A stretch of 64,000 bases of DNA, taken from Nostoc sp. FACHB-973. GTDB lineage: Bacteria > Cyanobacteriota > Cyanobacteriia > Cyanobacteriales > Nostocaceae. Both the position numbers and the translations under genes were made by a program. Shown here piece after piece: positions 1-8,575 of this stretch. The stretch lies in contig NZ_JACJSJ010000019.1 in NCBI RefSeq assembly GCF_014698115.1, positions 1-64,000 of the forward strand, written 5' to 3'. The notes beneath the pieces are model-generated. The model saw only the letters and a list, made by a program, of their open reading frames with translations. It had not been told where the DNA came from and did not search any database. Every line of letters starts with the position of its first letter. Position 1 is the stretch's first letter.

Positions 1-54
1 CATCCCCCTCATCCCCCTCACTCCCCACTCCCCACTCCCCACTCCCCACTCCCC
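1..54. repeat. Heptamer tandem repeat inside cobN
   Basis: Two CATCCCCCT-like nonamers are followed by five exact ACTCCCC heptamers (20-54). This is the short tandemly repeated repetitive (STRR) type known from heterocystous cyanobacteria. Here it lies within an open reading frame and does not shift it over the visible part. Confidence 0.85.
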
Positions 55-598
55 ATTCATACAATCCCACACGCGGTATGCGCTGGGGTAATGGAGGATT
101 GTATGCAGTTGACAAACAAGTGTCGGCGATAAATTGCAGAGCATTCACGAAATTTTCTACTCCGCCTTCGCTAAAATACTGCCATACCTGGTTAACAATA
201 CCCAAAGGCACAGTAGAGTGGGATATCAAGTCGGGATCAAGACTGTCGTCTCCGGGCATTACAATAAGGGTTGTACCATTACGTTGCACAATTTCCTGCA
301 CTACTTCTAAGCCATAAGCCCAGTAGGAACGTCCTCCTAACAGGCGTAGAATGATTACCTGGGCAAGTTCTAAAACTTGCTCTGCGTAAGTATCTATACT
401 TAATTGTTGCTGCAATTGCAATAAGTTGGCGACTCTGAAGGTAGGAAAGGGTGCAGGTAATTTGCCAACGGCAGCTGCCAAGGTTTGAATATCAGTATCA
501 GCAGCCGTAATCAACACCAGAGTCGCTGGAGTTTGTTCTACAAAAATTAAACTCTCTGACTGATTCAATCCACCCGATATGCCACTAATACGATGCAT
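1..598 (-). CDS. cobN: Cobaltochelatase subunit CobN, N-terminal part (runs off left edge)
   Basis: The reading frame is open on the minus strand from an ATG at 598 to the window edge, about 199 residues, so this is the 5' part of a gene that continues outside. The product begins MHRISGISGG and contains IILRLLGGRSYW followed by a stretch with VMPGDDSLDPDL, which matches the start of cyanobacterial CobN, the large subunit inserting cobalt (or magnesium, for the ChlH relatives) into the tetrapyrrole ring. At its visible end the frame runs in-frame through five CCCCACT heptamers (positions 20-54), giving a repetitive Glu-Trp-Gly-Val-Gly-Ser segment followed by Gly-Asp-Glu, which looks like a repeat insertion. 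Family assignment rests on recalled similarity; CobN-type rather than ChlH-type is likely but not provable from this fragment. Confidence 0.8.
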   Translation of the reverse strand, partial: MHRISGISGGLNQSESLIFVEQTPATLVLITAADTDIQTLAAAVGKLPAPFPTFRVANLLQLQQQLSIDTYAEQVLELAQVIILRLLGGRSYWAYGLEVVQEIVQRNGTTLIVMPGDDSLDPDLISHSTVPLGIVNQVWQYFSEGGVENFVNALQFIADTCLSTAYNPPLPQRIPRVGLYEWGVGSGEWGVGSEGDEGD

Positions 599-954
599 AA
601 TCTTTTATTACCGTCTTAAACTGTTGGTTAGTACACAAGAAAAAAGGAGTCAAAATGGGCTATGTCCCGCTACGCTAACAGAATTCAGAATTCAGAAGAC
701 TCCACCCATAAACGGATAGAGTTTTAATAAGGAAGAATTTTGAACTTTTTTTCGCCCATAAGGAGACGAAGTTTTGATTAATACTCAGACACTCGCGGAC
801 TGGGCGAATCCTACTCTATCACCCACTCAAACTCCCATTTCTTCTGAATTCTGTTAGCGCAGCGGGACATAGCCCATTCCGACTTCTAAGTTCTTCTGAA
901 GAAAAACAAACTTTCGTCCCTGCATTCAGCCCCCTCTTACCACAATGATTGAAA
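599..954. other. Intergenic region between divergent cobN and a histidine kinase gene
   Basis: No gene is supported here. Most of the stretch is a MITE-like element (657-875). The remaining sequence on each side should carry the promoters of the two divergent genes, but no convincing -10/-35 or regulator site was recognised. Confidence 0.6.
657..875. repeat. MITE-like element with 34-bp terminal inverted repeats
   Basis: Positions 657-690 and 842-875 are inverted repeats of 34 bp with a single mismatch. Each carries GGGCTATGTCCCGCT followed by GCTAACAGAATTCAGAA. The 151-bp interior has no credible gene. The GCTAACG/CGGGACATAGCCC words recur elsewhere in the window (near 12300, 50710 and 59560), so this is a member of a dispersed repeat family. 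No target-site duplication was established. Confidence 0.75.
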
Positions 955-3036
955 ATGCTGAGTTCTCCTGATTTGAGCTTTTCTCGAACCTTGCCTATTG
1001 TTGTATTCAATCAGCTTGGGGAATTGTTAGAGCAGATGGCTCAAACGGTGGGAAGTCCAGCTTTGGTAATAACAGAAGCTGTGTTGGCGTCGATTCGCAT
1101 ACCTGTGGAGTGGGAAAGGCAAAGGTTTACAGTAGTAGTTTCTGAGCAGTTTAGTGGGCTGTTGGTGGGGAATTTGGAGGTAGATGAGGGAGAACAACTA
1201 CCTACTCAGAACTCTTGTACAGACGGGATTAATGGCGTCTCTGCTACATTGACATTTAATTTAGAGGCGATCGCCTCTTTTGTGTTGGAATTGAGAGATT
1301 TGTTTGAGTGCAATTCTGATACTCACCAAAATCTCGAACGTTATCGCCAAGTTATTAGACCTAATGATCCTACACTCCAAAGTCAATTCACGCTGTTGTT
1401 ATTAGAATATTTTCTAACTCAGCCAAACCAAGAAATAATACCACCTCCAAGTGTAATTGGACCGGCTGTTTATATTTGTCAGCCAGTGGAAGATGCCCTA
1501 AAAAAACAAATTTCCCAAGAACAACTGTTAAATCAGGTAACAACGCAGATCCGCAAAAGCCTGGATTTGCCAGTAATTATGGCAACGGCAATTACACAGG
1601 TGCGTGAGTTTCTAGAATTAGACAGATTAGTAATTTATAAATTTCCGGGTTCCAAAGTCAAGACTCAAGAATACCAGTTTGATAGTATTGATTTCTATGG
1701 CACGGCACTACCTACAACAGAGGGAATTTTAGCTAGTGGTATCAAATCTGAAATTTCAATTCGAGGAAGCCAAGGCTCGGATTTTTCCACTAATAATGAT
1801 AATGGTAGACCCCCGCTTTCTCTGTCAGTAAATAGTCAATCTCTACCAGAAGAGTATCAAAAGTATCGCGGTTATATTGTCTATGAAGCCCGTGCTAAAG
1901 ATGGTATTACATCGGTATTGAATTACAGAGAAAAAAATTGTTTTTTCCCAACCTCTCAATGTTGGGAAAAGTATCGCCAGGGCTTTACTTTAGCTGTGGA
2001 TGATATCGAAAAAACCTATGCTTTAGAAGAGTGTTTGTTAAATTTTTTAAGGGAATGCCAAGTCCGGGCAAAGTTGGCTGCACCGATTATCTTTGAGGAA
2101 AAACTCTGGGGATTGCTAATTGCTCATCAGTGCGATCGCCCACGTCAGTGGACTGATAGCGAAAAAAAGTTGCTCAGTTCCATAGCAGAACAATTAGCGA
2201 TCGCCATTCACCAAGCGGAGTTAATGCAAACCCTCACCCAAGAAAAACAAACGCTGGAAGAACGAGTTATTGAACGTACAAGAGCGCTACGTGATGCCCT
2301 CCTCGCCGCCGAAGCTGCTAGCCGCCTGAGAAGTGAATTTCTCGCTACCATCAGCCATGAATTACTCACGCCTTTAACTTATGTGATTGGCATGTCTTCG
2401 ACGTTGTTACGCTGGCCTTTGGGTGAATTAAGTCAACGACAACGGGATTATCTGCAAACAATCCACGACAGTGGAGAACATTTATTAGAAATGATTAATG
2501 ACATCCTCGATTTATCACAAATCGAGGCTGGAAAGACAGCTTTAAATATTTCGGAATTTTCTTTGGTGAGTGTTGCACAAAGAACTGTGGAATCATTACA
2601 ACAAAAAGCAACAAGCGAACAAGTAAATCTCAAACTAGATTTGCAAATTGATCCAAAGCGCGATCGCTTTACCGCCGATTCTGAACGATTAGAACAAGTT
2701 CTCTGGAATTTGTTAACCAATGCGATTAAATTTACCCCCGAAAATGGCAGCGTTACTTTGCGTCTTTGGGTGGAAGACGACACCGCTATTTTTCAAGTGG
2801 AAGATACTGGAATTGGCATTCCTGAAGAAAAATTACCATTATTGTTTGAGAAATTTCAGCAACTCGATACACCCTATCGCCGCCGCTACGAAGGTACCGG
2901 ATTGGGACTAGCTTTAACTAAACAACTTGTAGAACTCCATCGTGGTCGAATTGAAGTAGAATCAACTGTGAGTGTTGGCTCAATTTTTACTGTATGGATA
3001 CCAACTCAGACAATGAAAGTACCCAATAGTCACTAG
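955..3036 (+). CDS. DICT-GAF sensor histidine kinase
   Basis: Predicted cytoplasmic two-component sensor kinase of 693 residues. Residues about 1-160 resemble the DICT sensory domain found in cyanobacterial signalling proteins. About 190-425 is a GAF domain. The HisKA domain carries FLATISHELLTPL with phospho-acceptor His468. About 565-690 is the ATPase domain, with an N box (LLTNAIKF), DTGIGI and a GTGLGL box. A cysteine (C360, followed by Leu) sits where cyanobacteriochrome GAF domains carry their bilin-binding Cys-His, so chromophore binding is possible but weakly supported. A TTG six bases upstream (949) could also start translation; I prefer the ATG. No response regulator is adjacent, so its partner is unknown. 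Confidence 0.85.
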   Translation: MLSSPDLSFSRTLPIVVFNQLGELLEQMAQTVGSPALVITEAVLASIRIPVEWERQRFTVVVSEQFSGLLVGNLEVDEGEQLPTQNSCTDGINGVSATLTFNLEAIASFVLELRDLFECNSDTHQNLERYRQVIRPNDPTLQSQFTLLLLEYFLTQPNQEIIPPPSVIGPAVYICQPVEDALKKQISQEQLLNQVTTQIRKSLDLPVIMATAITQVREFLELDRLVIYKFPGSKVKTQEYQFDSIDFYGTALPTTEGILASGIKSEISIRGSQGSDFSTNNDNGRPPLSLSVNSQSLPEEYQKYRGYIVYEARAKDGITSVLNYREKNCFFPTSQCWEKYRQGFTLAVDDIEKTYALEECLLNFLRECQVRAKLAAPIIFEEKLWGLLIAHQCDRPRQWTDSEKKLLSSIAEQLAIAIHQAELMQTLTQEKQTLEERVIERTRALRDALLAAEAASRLRSEFLATISHELLTPLTYVIGMSSTLLRWPLGELSQRQRDYLQTIHDSGEHLLEMINDILDLSQIEAGKTALNISEFSLVSVAQRTVESLQQKATSEQVNLKLDLQIDPKRDRFTADSERLEQVLWNLLTNAIKFTPENGSVTLRLWVEDDTAIFQVEDTGIGIPEEKLPLLFEKFQQLDTPYRRRYEGTGLGLALTKQLVELHRGRIEVESTVSVGSIFTVWIPTQTMKVPNSH

Positions 3037-3099
3037 AGACGCGATTAACCCTTGTCTGTACAAGAATTATGTTCCCTGCCCAATGCCCAATACCCTAAA

Positions 3100-3930
3100 T
3101 TATTTTGAGGCTAAAGTAATTAGGATTTTTTCAAAAACTTTTAATGCATGTTCCTTGCCATTGTCTCTGGTGAAAATGGTAAAATTCGGGTGAGAATTGA
3201 TTTCAATTAACCAATATTGGTTATCTTTATCTAATACGATATCTAACCCACCATAATCAAGGTCTAATTCTTCAAAAATCGGTCTGGCAAAGTTATCAAT
3301 CTCTGACAAAATTTTGGGATCGCTGATATATTTGGCTTTTGCGCCATCCCAGTGGAGAGGACTTAAGTTACCTATAAAATTCGCGTTAGTTATATCTTTT
3401 TCATAGAGTAGAACTAACTCTTTATTTAAGAAAACTGCTCTATATTCAGATTTAATGTGAATTAATTCTTGGGCAATAGCGACGTAATCATACTTGCTAT
3501 TAAGATTAAAAATCTCTTTTAAAGCATTTTCAATTTCATCTTGATTCTGGCATAAAAAGACGTTATGTCCGCTTGAACCAGAATTTCTTTTTACAATCAC
3601 AGGTGTTTCAAAATTTTCCTTAATTTCTAAGAGAATATCTTCAATAGTGGGAAATTTTAAGTACATCTTGTATTTTGGATCGCAAAGAGGTGAAAGAAAC
3701 CCCATTGTGCGAGGAAGTTTAATTTTTTTATTTAAAAGATGATAAGTATATTCCTTATCTCTGACAATTTTTGCCACTGCTTGATTAATTAACGGAGTGC
3801 TATAATTACAAAAGTAGTGGTGTTTATTATTAAATTTTACTTTGATTAAATTTTCAGCAGGATAAATAATTTCATAGCTGATATTTAAGTTTTCACAGGC
3901 TTGGAGTAATAACGAAACGTTGTCTAACAT
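3100..3930 (-). CDS. ATP-grasp ligase-like protein
   Basis: A 276-residue protein with ATP-grasp architecture. An N-terminal preATP-like region is followed by the lysine and glycine-rich loop (PVIVKRNSGSSGHNVFL, residues about 112-128) and a C-terminal metal-binding core, YGGLDIVLD then WLIEINSHPNF, whose Asp, Glu and Asn are the usual Mg-ATP ligands. Such enzymes join a carboxylate to an amine through an acyl phosphate (the RimK, D-Ala-D-Ala ligase and peptide-maturation ligase groups). The substrate cannot be told from sequence. The gene stands alone: the kinase upstream is convergent, and no precursor peptide or partner is evident nearby. Base composition is AT-richer than in neighbouring genes, which may hint at transfer. 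Confidence 0.7.
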   Translation of the reverse strand: MLDNVSLLLQACENLNISYEIIYPAENLIKVKFNNKHHYFCNYSTPLINQAVAKIVRDKEYTYHLLNKKIKLPRTMGFLSPLCDPKYKMYLKFPTIEDILLEIKENFETPVIVKRNSGSSGHNVFLCQNQDEIENALKEIFNLNSKYDYVAIAQELIHIKSEYRAVFLNKELVLLYEKDITNANFIGNLSPLHWDGAKAKYISDPKILSEIDNFARPIFEELDLDYGGLDIVLDKDNQYWLIEINSHPNFTIFTRDNGKEHALKVFEKILITLASK

Positions 3931-4298
3931 AAATGCTTGAAGTTCAGCTTGGTAGATTAAGTGTTTATATGAATTCGCAAAAAAAAAGTTAGCTGAAATT
4001 GATAAATATCAATTGAGCGCTTTTTATGATTTAGTGAATTATATTTTATTAAAGCTTTTTAGAAAAGCCATTCTATAAAATACACCTATTTAGTAGATAA
4101 TGCAACAGTTTGTCGTCAATTTTGCAGTGGATACAAAAAGGTGATAAACATAGATTTTACACTTAAGCAAAAAGGTGTATTATTTACAGCAGAATTCAGA
4201 ATTAGAATAAGCTCCAGACCCAATACTGTCCGGTTAAGGTTTTTTGATCAAAATTTGATCAAAATTCTATATGACAAAGACGCGATGAATCGCCTACA

Positions 4299-4363
4299 AG
4301 ACGCGATAAATCGCCGTCTCTACAAGTAATTGATTGTTGTAGAGACGGCGATTTATCGCGTCT
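4299..4363. repeat. Perfect 27-bp inverted repeat (hairpin)
   Basis: Positions 4299-4325 and 4337-4363 are exact reverse complements separated by 11 bases. Each arm contains GCGATAAATCGCCGTCTCTAC. A partial degenerate copy of the left arm directly precedes it (4277-4298). This is a mobile palindromic repeat of the type common in filamentous cyanobacteria; it could also act as a bidirectional terminator. A 62-codon frame across it (4141-4329) is not credible as a gene. Confidence 0.85.
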
Positions 4364-4463
4364 CTTGCTTAACGTTGGGATTTTTAGGGCGTTGCACAAA
4401 CAAGGGATGAAATTTAGGTAATGAAATCTAAAAACCCTTTATAAAAAGATGCAACGCCAATTT

Positions 4464-5399
4464 TTAAGTTGTTGTTGAAGCTGTTGCTTGTCGTTTAAAA
4501 ATTACCATTTGGGTACCAACAACTGGGTTACGCGCTATCAGGCGATTTTGAGAGTCGATAATTTCTAAATGAGTAAAATCAAGTTGTTGAGAGCGTTGTA
4601 AAATCTCGGCAGCGAGTTTATCCTGTTGAGATTCTGGGAGAGTGTACCAATCGTCGCTAATTTTGACAGTGAGATTACTCGTGCGGAAGTTGGCTTGAAT
4701 TGACTTTATCAGACCTGAGGCAATGCGATCACTAATTTCAGCTACCTGATTTTCAATAGCCACAATTAAGGCTTGTTCAGGAGTCAATTCTATGGTTGGT
4801 GTTGGCGTAGGCGTTGGCGTGGGAATTACTTCTGGTTCTGGTGGCGTTGGTGTAATTTCCTCTGGTGGCTGTTGGGCTTCTGGCGGTGGCGGCGTAATTT
4901 CCTCTGGTGGTTGCTGTGCTTCTGGGGGCGGCGTAATTTCCTCTGGTGGCTGTGGTTCTGGTGCGACTGATTCCGGCGGAGTAGTTATCGTTGGTGTTGG
5001 GATGGGAATCTCCTCAACCGGGGGAAGTGTTGCTACTTCCGTAGGTTTACCAGTAAAAATAGTCGTAGTTGTCCAAACGAGAATTACCGCAATTCCAGTA
5101 ACAATTCCCGTCAAAGCTGTATCTGATAACTTTGTTGATAAATTTGATGGCAAAAATAAACGGACTGTCCTTAATAGTCCACCCCACCACAACTGAAGCC
5201 GCTGCAAAAAACTGGGAGTTTCCCCAGCACCAGGTGGGGGTGCTGTCTCCAGTTTTTGGACTGTTACTTCTAAAACCCCAATTGTTCCTCTCAGAAGTTG
5301 GATAATTTTAGCCTTCCAAATTGGCTGAACTCTCTGGTAAGGTTTTTGGGGAGGTTGAGTTACCTGCTCATCAGTCGGTTTTGGATTGTCTTGTGACAT
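4464..5399 (-). CDS. Proline-rich single-pass membrane protein, function unknown
   Basis: A 311-residue protein in four parts. It has a cytoplasmic N-terminal region (about 1-95), one transmembrane segment (about 96-115, with IVTGIAVILVW), a Pro/Glu/Thr-rich spacer (about 120-205) built on three copies of a PPEEITP...PEAQQ-like unit, and a folded C-terminal domain (about 206-311, starting ELTPEQALIVAIENQV). The spacer is expected to extend through the periplasm or cell wall. I know no named function; it resembles conserved cyanobacterial hypothetical proteins. It is divergent from the phosphoesterase gene at 5535, with 135 bp between them. Confidence 0.75.
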   Translation of the reverse strand: MSQDNPKPTDEQVTQPPQKPYQRVQPIWKAKIIQLLRGTIGVLEVTVQKLETAPPPGAGETPSFLQRLQLWWGGLLRTVRLFLPSNLSTKLSDTALTGIVTGIAVILVWTTTTIFTGKPTEVATLPPVEEIPIPTPTITTPPESVAPEPQPPEEITPPPEAQQPPEEITPPPPEAQQPPEEITPTPPEPEVIPTPTPTPTPTIELTPEQALIVAIENQVAEISDRIASGLIKSIQANFRTSNLTVKISDDWYTLPESQQDKLAAEILQRSQQLDFTHLEIIDSQNRLIARNPVVGTQMVIFKRQATASTTT

Positions 5400-5534
5400 G
5401 GAACTTTCACCAAAAGCAGCGAATCAAAGACAAACAACGTACATTATTACTGGTGCTGCCTCTTTTGCCTTAATGTATCACTTCATTGCACATTACTTCT
5501 GCGGAAACGGACTATTTATTAAATTTGGTGAATT

Positions 5535-6446
5535 ATGAGCTTGAAACGCCGTCAATTTTTATTTTTAAGTAGCCTGGGCGCTATCGGTACAGGATTTTTG
5601 GGCTGGATGTTAAATCATCAAAGTGCTGATATTAGCGATTCCACAACAGCCATAGCGGCCAACCCACTAAAAAAGGACTTGTTATTACGTTTTGTGTCTG
5701 TTGCAGATACAGGAACTGGCGCTAAAGGACAGTATGCTGTGGCTGGGGCAATGAATTTTTATCACAAACAAAATCCTTACGATTTAGTCGTTTTGGCTGG
5801 AGATAACATTTACAACAACGGCGAAATTGAGAAAATTAGTGCAGTTTTTGAGCGTCCCTATCAAGCCTTGCTCAAGCAAGGTGTCAAATTTCAAGCTTGT
5901 TTAGGTAATCACGATATTCGGACTGCAAATGGCGAACCACAGCTGAAGTATGTCGGCTTTAATATGAACGGAAGACGATATTATACATTTCGCCGTGGAA
6001 CTGTACAATTTTTCGCTTTAGATACTAATAGTAATGCTGATTGGAAAAACCAGCTAGCTTGGTTAGAAAAAGAATTAAGTCGCAGTAATGCAGCTTGGAA
6101 AGTTGTATTTGGTCATCATCCAATTTATGCATCTGGTGTTTATGGAAGTAATCCAGAGTTTATTAAAACTTTTACTCCGCTGTTTGAAAAATACGGTGTT
6201 CAAGTTTATATCAATGGACACGAACATCATTATGAACGCACCCGTGCAATTAATGGAACAACTTATTTAATTACTGGTGGTGGTGCAGGTACGCGTCCTG
6301 TAGGGCGTTCCGAGTGGACAGAATATTCTGCCGAGAGGTTGAGTTTTGCGGCGTATGAAGTGTATCCAGATAGAATAGAAGTAAGTGCGATCGCTACTGA
6401 TAATCGCGTCTTTGATAAAGGTATTATTCAATTAAAATCGGCGTAG
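5535..6446 (+). CDS. Secreted calcineurin-like metallophosphoesterase (acid phosphatase-like)
   Basis: A 303-residue protein with an N-terminal KRRQFLFLSSLGAIGTG segment, typical of a twin-arginine signal, so it probably acts in the periplasm. The metallophosphoesterase metal ligands are all present: VADTGTG (a D-x-G variant), LAGDNIYNNG, LGNHD, FGHHP and NGHEHHYER. The order and spacing fit the tartrate-resistant/purple acid phosphatase-like group, which hydrolyses phosphomonoesters with a binuclear metal centre. The substrate is unknown. It is transcribed away from the proline-rich membrane protein and has no obvious operon partner. Confidence 0.85.
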   Translation: MSLKRRQFLFLSSLGAIGTGFLGWMLNHQSADISDSTTAIAANPLKKDLLLRFVSVADTGTGAKGQYAVAGAMNFYHKQNPYDLVVLAGDNIYNNGEIEKISAVFERPYQALLKQGVKFQACLGNHDIRTANGEPQLKYVGFNMNGRRYYTFRRGTVQFFALDTNSNADWKNQLAWLEKELSRSNAAWKVVFGHHPIYASGVYGSNPEFIKTFTPLFEKYGVQVYINGHEHHYERTRAINGTTYLITGGGAGTRPVGRSEWTEYSAERLSFAAYEVYPDRIEVSAIATDNRVFDKGIIQLKSA

Positions 6447-6789
6447 TTAGACATAGATGTGTAAGATATACAGCATATTTTAGGTAAATGAAGTTCACAG
6501 CTAGGGGCACAACATGTTGTGCCCTTACAATTATCTGTGCCTCACTAAGTTACAATTTCCTGTAAGTATAGCCACGGTTAACATGTGGATTAACAGAATT
6601 TTATTAGTGAGATAGATTATTAGAGAAAAGATTCAGCTACACATATTTATATAACACAATTCATCTGGCTAAAGTAATAAAAATTAAGTAAATACAAGTT
6701 TGATAAAGTCTAAACAATTACAGATTCTAATAAACATAAAAAGCTTAAAACTAACCGAAGAACCTAATTTTCTTGGCTCTATAAATAAT
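6447..6789. repeat. Intergenic region with a dispersed palindrome (6502-6527)
   Basis: No gene is supported. Positions 6502-6527 hold one copy of the TAGGGGCACAAC-type palindrome family, preceded by GTAAATGAAGTTCACAG, words shared with the copy at 27058. The rest is AT-rich and presumably includes the promoter of the MATE gene. Confidence 0.7.
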
Positions 6790-8181
6790 ATGGCTAATAC
6801 AAAAAGAGTAATATCTGAAGTTAAACAATGTCTTCTGTTAGCTGTTCCTTTAGCAGCAGCACAGCTTGCTCAATCGGCAACTGGCTTTGTAGATACGGTA
6901 ATGATGGGTCTATTAGGGAGTCAGGCTATTGCATCTGGAGGTTTAGGCGCTGCAATCTTTACCTTTTTACTTTTAATTACTACAGGTATTGTTTCTGCTG
7001 TTAGTCCTTTAGCTGCCGAAGCATACGGAGCCGGAAAGCCTGAGCTAGTAGGCAAAATTGTCCGGCAAGGATTGGGAATATCTCTGCTGTTGGGAATACC
7101 GATTGTAATGGTACTTTGGAATGGAGGTGCTTTGCTACTGCTATTGGGACAGAATGCCGCTACAGCAATACTAGCAGAAACTTATTTAAGAGCGATCGCG
7201 CTGGGTTTTATCCCTAGTTTGGGCTTTGCTGTACTCAAAAGTTTTCTTTCTGCTCTGTCTCAACCGCGATTAATTATAATCACTGTTGTGTTAGGTACTT
7301 TGCTTAACATCGCAGCTAACTATGTTTTGATGTTTGGCAAACTGGGACTACCTGCTTTAGGGTTAGCTGGGATTGGTTGGGCTAGCACATTGTCACTTTG
7401 GAGTATGTTTATTGCTTTAGCAATCTATATATATAGCCAGCATCGATTTACTAGTTACCGCATATTTCACACTTCATTCCACCACACTTTCACCCAACAA
7501 AATTGGCGCATTTTTCGGCAGATTTTTCAGGTTGGATTGCCTATTGGTGGGTTACTTGCGGTGGAAGCAGGACTGTTCACAGTTGTCACGTTTTTGGTAG
7601 GACAAATGGGAACCACTTCGCTAGCTGCCCATCAAATTGCCTTGCAGACAGCTTCTATGTCTTTTCAGATTGCATTTGGTATTTCTTTAGCTACAACTGT
7701 ACGTGTTGGACAATTAGTCGGAGAGCAAGATTTAGCTGGTGTTTCTGTGGCTGGATATGTGGGCATTAGCTTAGGTGCCTTGTCTATGGCTATTACAGGG
7801 ATTATATTTTGGTTAGTACCAAAGTCGGTTGTTTCTCTTTACCTTGACATAAATAATCCTAGTAATGAAGATGTAGTCAACTTGGCAATTAAATTGCTTA
7901 TGCTAGCTGCGATTTTTCAAATTGCTGATGGAGTGCAAGTCACAGCAGTCGGAGCATTACGAGGGTTAAAAGATACGCGGGTTCCTATGTTAATTGGTAC
8001 TTTTGCTTACTGGGCTGTTGGTTTATCTACTGGTTATGTTTTAGGTATATGGTTAAAGTATGGAGCAATTGGTCTTTGGTGGGGGTTAGCAATTGGTTTA
8101 GCTAGTGCAGCTATAGTTTTGACTTGGCGGTTTAGCATTTTGCAATCCATAACAGTTCAAAATGCAAAGGAAAATGTATAA
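6790..8181 (+). CDS. MATE family multidrug/cation exporter
   Basis: A polytopic inner-membrane protein of 463 residues with about twelve hydrophobic segments in two similar halves. The N-terminal stretch PLAAAQLAQSATGFVDTVMMGLLG is the typical MATE (NorM/DinF-like) signature. Proteins of this family export cationic compounds in exchange for Na+ or H+; the substrate cannot be predicted. An upstream TTG (6700) would add 30 polar residues absent from typical MATE proteins, so I chose the ATG in front of ANTKRVISEV. The small ABM-domain gene follows 45 bp downstream in the same direction and may be co-transcribed. Confidence 0.88.
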   Translation: MANTKRVISEVKQCLLLAVPLAAAQLAQSATGFVDTVMMGLLGSQAIASGGLGAAIFTFLLLITTGIVSAVSPLAAEAYGAGKPELVGKIVRQGLGISLLLGIPIVMVLWNGGALLLLLGQNAATAILAETYLRAIALGFIPSLGFAVLKSFLSALSQPRLIIITVVLGTLLNIAANYVLMFGKLGLPALGLAGIGWASTLSLWSMFIALAIYIYSQHRFTSYRIFHTSFHHTFTQQNWRIFRQIFQVGLPIGGLLAVEAGLFTVVTFLVGQMGTTSLAAHQIALQTASMSFQIAFGISLATTVRVGQLVGEQDLAGVSVAGYVGISLGALSMAITGIIFWLVPKSVVSLYLDINNPSNEDVVNLAIKLLMLAAIFQIADGVQVTAVGALRGLKDTRVPMLIGTFAYWAVGLSTGYVLGIWLKYGAIGLWWGLAIGLASAAIVLTWRFSILQSITVQNAKENV

Positions 8182-8226
8182 TCACCCTATATTTATACAA
8201 CGCCCTTTAACCTAACCAAAAACTAT

Positions 8227-8520
8227 ATGATTCTTGAGGCTGTGATGCTTCATGTTAAACCCGGTTTGGAATCCGATTTTGAAAGTGATTTCAAAAAAGC
8301 TTCTAAAATTATTTCCTCAATTAAAGGATATTTATCTCATGAGTTGCACAGATGCATAGAAGTCCAAGGAAAATATTTATTACTTGTCAGATGGGAAAGT
8401 TTAGAATCTCATACTGTGGGATTTCGAGGTTCTGCTGAATATCAAGAGTGGAAGATACTTCTGCATCATTTTTACGATCCATTTCCCATAGTTGAACACT
8501 TTCAAGAAGTTGAAATATAG
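8227..8520 (+). CDS. ABM (antibiotic biosynthesis monooxygenase) domain protein
   Basis: A 97-residue protein forming a single dimeric ferredoxin-like ABM domain. The hallmark pattern is visible: an N-terminal strand ILEAVMLHVKPG, a helix, then SIKGYLSHELHRC, LLLVRWES and a final VEHFQEVEI strand. Members range from quinone monooxygenases to haem-degrading enzymes and small uncharacterised proteins, so the activity is open. The gene follows the MATE transporter closely on the same strand. Confidence 0.7.
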   Translation: MILEAVMLHVKPGLESDFESDFKKASKIISSIKGYLSHELHRCIEVQGKYLLLVRWESLESHTVGFRGSAEYQEWKILLHHFYDPFPIVEHFQEVEI

Positions 8521-8528
8521 CAGGGATA

Positions 8529-8556
8529 GTAGGGGCGCACAGCTGTGCGCCCCTAC
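8529..8556. repeat. Perfect 28-bp palindrome of the dispersed GTAGGGGC family
   Basis: GTAGGGGCGCACAG and its exact reverse complement lie back to back between two convergent genes. The same family occurs at 6502, 13388, 17928, 19026, 23764, 27058, 30557, 30657, 52462 and 52958, and in degenerate form inside a gene at 38988. Here it could also end transcription from both sides. Confidence 0.9.
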
Positions 8557-8575
8557 AAAAATGACATATTTCTTA

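Noticed and set aside
4141..4329. 62-codon plus-strand frame with GTG start
   Set aside because: Its second half is the left arm of a dispersed hairpin and its first half contains an AATTCAGA-type repeat; no family pattern or ribosome site.
4773..5196. Gly/Ser- and Trp-rich plus-strand frames
   Set aside because: They are antisense to the proline-rich repeat of the membrane protein gene, whose composition explains them.
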